A stretch of DNA of 8,277 bases from Candidatus Krumholzibacteriia bacterium (lineage in GTDB: Bacteria > Krumholzibacteriota > Krumholzibacteriia > LZORAL124-64-63). Positions 6,930 through 8,277 of this stretch are shown one piece after another. How positions within the stretch are numbered: the stretch's first letter is position 1; each line of letters opens with the position of its first letter. The position numbers were made by a program, and so were the translations under genes. The notes under the pieces are model-generated. The model saw nothing but the letters and a program-made list of their open reading frames with translations. It was not told the origin of the DNA and did not search any database. Location: assembly GCA_029935695.1 (NCBI GenBank), contig JAOZJV010000138.1:1-8277 (forward strand), written 5' to 3'.

Positions 6930-6950
6930 GTAACGGGATTCACCTGTTAC
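6930..6950 (+). promoter_or_regulatory. Hairpin in the leader of the PPC-domain gene
   Basis: GTAACGGG (6930-6937) pairs with CCTGTTAC (6943-6950) over 8 bp with one G-U wobble and a 5-base loop. It ends 33 bases before the ATG at 6984 and leaves the ribosome site free. It may stabilise the message; that is inference by analogy with other leader stems. Confidence 0.4.
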
Positions 6951-6972
6951 TCTCTGTTATTCATTTTCCTCT

Positions 6973-6977
6973 GGAGG
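6973..6977 (+). promoter_or_regulatory. Ribosome binding site of the PPC-domain gene
   Basis: GGAGG lies 6 bases before ATG 6984. It selects the start that gives a clean signal peptide, rather than upstream in-frame codons from 6909. Confidence 0.8.
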
Positions 6978-6983
6978 GGAACC

Positions 6984-7907
6984 ATGAAAAAGTTTGTTAT
7001 CGCTTTGCTGGCTGTCATGATGGTCACCGGCGCTGTTTATGCGTCTGATAAGCCTGAACTCGAGAAGCCCGTGTTGCCTGTGGACATGAATGTTGACATC
7101 AACGAAGAAGAGCCCAATGACGATTGCGACACGACAAATTATATCACAGCTGGTGATAATTACAGTGCTGCCATCGATCCTGCTGGCGACGTGGATTACT
7201 TTGAAGTGTTCTACCCTGCCGGTGGCATGGTGACCTTTGAAACACATCCTGGTGATGTTGGTGATACCAAAATGTATCTGTATGCTGATGATTGCACCAC
7301 CGAACTGGCTTACAATGATGACGGTGGTGCTGGTTACTACAGCCTTATCGAATTCGAACTGGCCGCTGACACCACTTACTATGTTGTCGTCACCGGTTAC
7401 AGTAGCAGCTACGAGGGTACCTATTTCCTGACCATGGAAGCCGCTGATCCTCCTTGTCCTGCTCCTGAAAACAACACCTGCGAAGGCGCTCTCGCTTTGA
7501 CTTTCGGCGAGATCATCACCTTCAACAACTGTGGCGCAACCAACGATTACAGCGCTCCTTCCGGTGGCTGCACTGGTTACACCACTAACGGTATCGACGT
7601 GGTGTACTACGTGGACCTTGTGGAAAACCAACAGTTCACCGTTTCCGCTGAGACCAGTTATGACAACGCCATTTACCTGGTGACCGATTGTGCTGACGTC
7701 GAAAACACCTGTGTTATTGGTTCCGATTCCACCACCAATGGCCTTGAGGGTTTTGTCTTTGACGCTGCTGATGCCCCTGGTCGTTACTTCCTCATCCTTG
7801 ATGGTTACAGCTCCGCTGGCTACGAAGGTGACTGGGAAGTTATCACCGATGGTGTGGTTGCCACTGAGGCTACCAGCTGGGATGGCCTTAAGAGCCTGTA
7901 CCGGTAA
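6984..7907 (+). CDS. Secreted acidic protein with PPC domain and conserved-looking C-terminal tail
   Basis: The 307-residue protein has no recognised catalytic function. Residues 1-20 are a signal peptide (MKKFVIALLAVMMVTGAVYA). Residues about 40-153 resemble a bacterial pre-peptidase C-terminal (PPC) domain: the EEPNDD opening (42-47), GDVDYFEV (68-75), then YLYADDC, an acidic NDDGGAGYYSLIEF turn and TTYYVVVTGYS. A second beta-rich unit (about 165-290; CEGALAL, GIDVVYYVDL, YDNAIYLVTDC, GRYFLILDGYS) looks like a diverged copy of the same fold. Eight Cys (48, 104, 158, 166, 183, 196, 236, 243) would allow four disulfides in an oxidising compartment. The protein is very acidic and ends in ATSWDGLKSLYR. 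By eye its codons favour GCT, GGT and CCT more than the M14 gene does, which with the strong ribosome site suggests high expression. Such domains usually accompany secreted enzymes, but none is attached here. It appears to be a single-gene unit with its own terminator. Confidence 0.82.
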   Translation: MKKFVIALLAVMMVTGAVYASDKPELEKPVLPVDMNVDINEEEPNDDCDTTNYITAGDNYSAAIDPAGDVDYFEVFYPAGGMVTFETHPGDVGDTKMYLYADDCTTELAYNDDGGAGYYSLIEFELAADTTYYVVVTGYSSSYEGTYFLTMEAADPPCPAPENNTCEGALALTFGEIITFNNCGATNDYSAPSGGCTGYTTNGIDVVYYVDLVENQQFTVSAETSYDNAIYLVTDCADVENTCVIGSDSTTNGLEGFVFDAADAPGRYFLILDGYSSAGYEGDWEVITDGVVATEATSWDGLKSLYR

Positions 7908-7942
7908 ATTATCGGGTTGAGAAATACTCTCTGTGAGGGTTT

Positions 7943-7982
7943 CCGCGGTTGTGCCTTAATTTGGCGCAGCCGCGGTTTTTTT
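7943..7982 (+). terminator. Strong rho-independent terminator of the PPC-domain gene
   Basis: Arms CCGCGGTTGTGCC (7943-7955) and GGCGCAGCCGCGG (7963-7975) pair over 13 bp with two G-U wobbles. The loop is 7 bases and seven T follow (7976-7982). It starts 35 bases after the stop codon of the PPC-domain gene. Confidence 0.92.
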
Positions 7983-8155
7983 CGTAGGGAGTGTGTTTGA
8001 AAGTGGGCGCCAGAAGCCAATTGGGGACAGGTCATTTGGGGAAAATGGAGAAGGGTTGATGAATTGTGTTGTTTTCAGGGAATTTTGAGGGTATGGAGAT
8101 TGCTGTTTGTTGTTGGTGTTTGAATTGAGGGAGTGTAAACGCAAAGGGGTTTAGG

Positions 8156-8277
8156 ATGGGATTGGATTCTTTGAACAAGATTTTATTTGTCGGTTTCCTG
8201 GTTGTGGCAATGGTGTTTGGAGCAGGGTGTTTCGATGATTCAAGTTGTCCGGAACCCGAGTCGGGTACTGTTCAGGT
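8156..8277 (+). CDS. Start of a probable lipoprotein gene, 3' partial
   Basis: An open frame of 40 codons runs off the window end. It begins MGLDSLNKILFVGFLVVAMV, a signal-peptide-like stretch with a Lys and a hydrophobic core. FGAGC follows with Cys25 at a lipobox-like position (G-A-G-C; the usual Leu or Val at -3 is replaced by Gly), so lipid attachment is likely but not certain. The mature start (FDDSSCPEPESG) is acidic and Pro-rich, as in many lipoprotein linkers. AAAGGGG (8144-8150) lies 5 bases before ATG 8156. The product after residue 40 cannot be seen. Confidence 0.65.
   Translation, partial: MGLDSLNKILFVGFLVVAMVFGAGCFDDSSCPEPESGTVQ

Larger units (their letters stand above)
6653..6983. 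other. Intergenic region between M14 and PPC-domain genes
   Basis: About 330 bases without a supported gene. No hairpin plus T-run ends the M14 gene. The region holds a long nested inverted repeat (6725-6849) and a small hairpin just before the PPC gene (6930-6950), both listed separately. A -10-like TATGAT occurs at 6735-6740 but has no -35 partner at normal spacing. The minus-strand reading frame across 6666-6863 has no ribosome site or recognisable protein and is taken as chance. Confidence 0.6.

Noticed and set aside
1..8277. A defence, mobile or biosynthetic system
   Set aside because: No nuclease, transposase, integrase, toxin, CRISPR repeat or pathway gene set was seen; the genes are separate envelope and secreted-protein genes.

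Overview
The window looks like an ordinary chromosomal stretch from a Gram-negative (diderm) bacterium of moderate GC content. The diderm call rests on an outer-membrane porin ending in Phe, a Bax-type murein hydrolase and a probable lipoprotein start. Every gene seen encodes an exported or envelope protein. The mix of DUF2807, M14 and M28 exopeptidases, a PPC-domain secreted protein and a C-terminal 'SWDGLKSLYR' tail suggests to me an uncultured FCB-like lineage (Krumholzibacteriota/Eisenbacteria-like). That placement is an impression from protein style, not a demonstration.

Layout. Bases 1-1247 (+) hold the 3' part of an M28 zinc aminopeptidase gene with a PA domain; its upstream reading frame is broken near base 60. 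It converges on a minus-strand series which, in transcription order, is porin (4144-3089), Bax-like glucosaminidase (2988-2056) and a DUF2807 beta-helix protein (1969-1304). Hairpins that look like terminators lie after each of the three. A ~715-base divergent region (4145-4858) separates the porin from a plus-strand M14 zinc carboxypeptidase gene (4859-6652). It holds a hairpin-rich porin leader and several inverted repeats but no convincing gene. After a ~330-base gap containing a long self-complementary element come a secreted PPC-domain protein (6984-7907), a strong rho-independent terminator, a C-poor leader and the start of a probable lipoprotein gene that runs off the window.

Together the genes suggest surface and periplasmic functions: two secreted exopeptidases for peptide breakdown, a porin for uptake, a murein hydrolase, and two secreted beta-rich proteins of unknown role. 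The minus-strand genes may be transcribed one by one rather than as one operon, given the hairpins between them. I found no CRISPR, phage, transposon, toxin-antitoxin or defence module. The least explained items are the possible structured RNA at 6725-6849, the inverted repeats at 4588-4607 and 4702-4739, and the frame break in the M28 gene.
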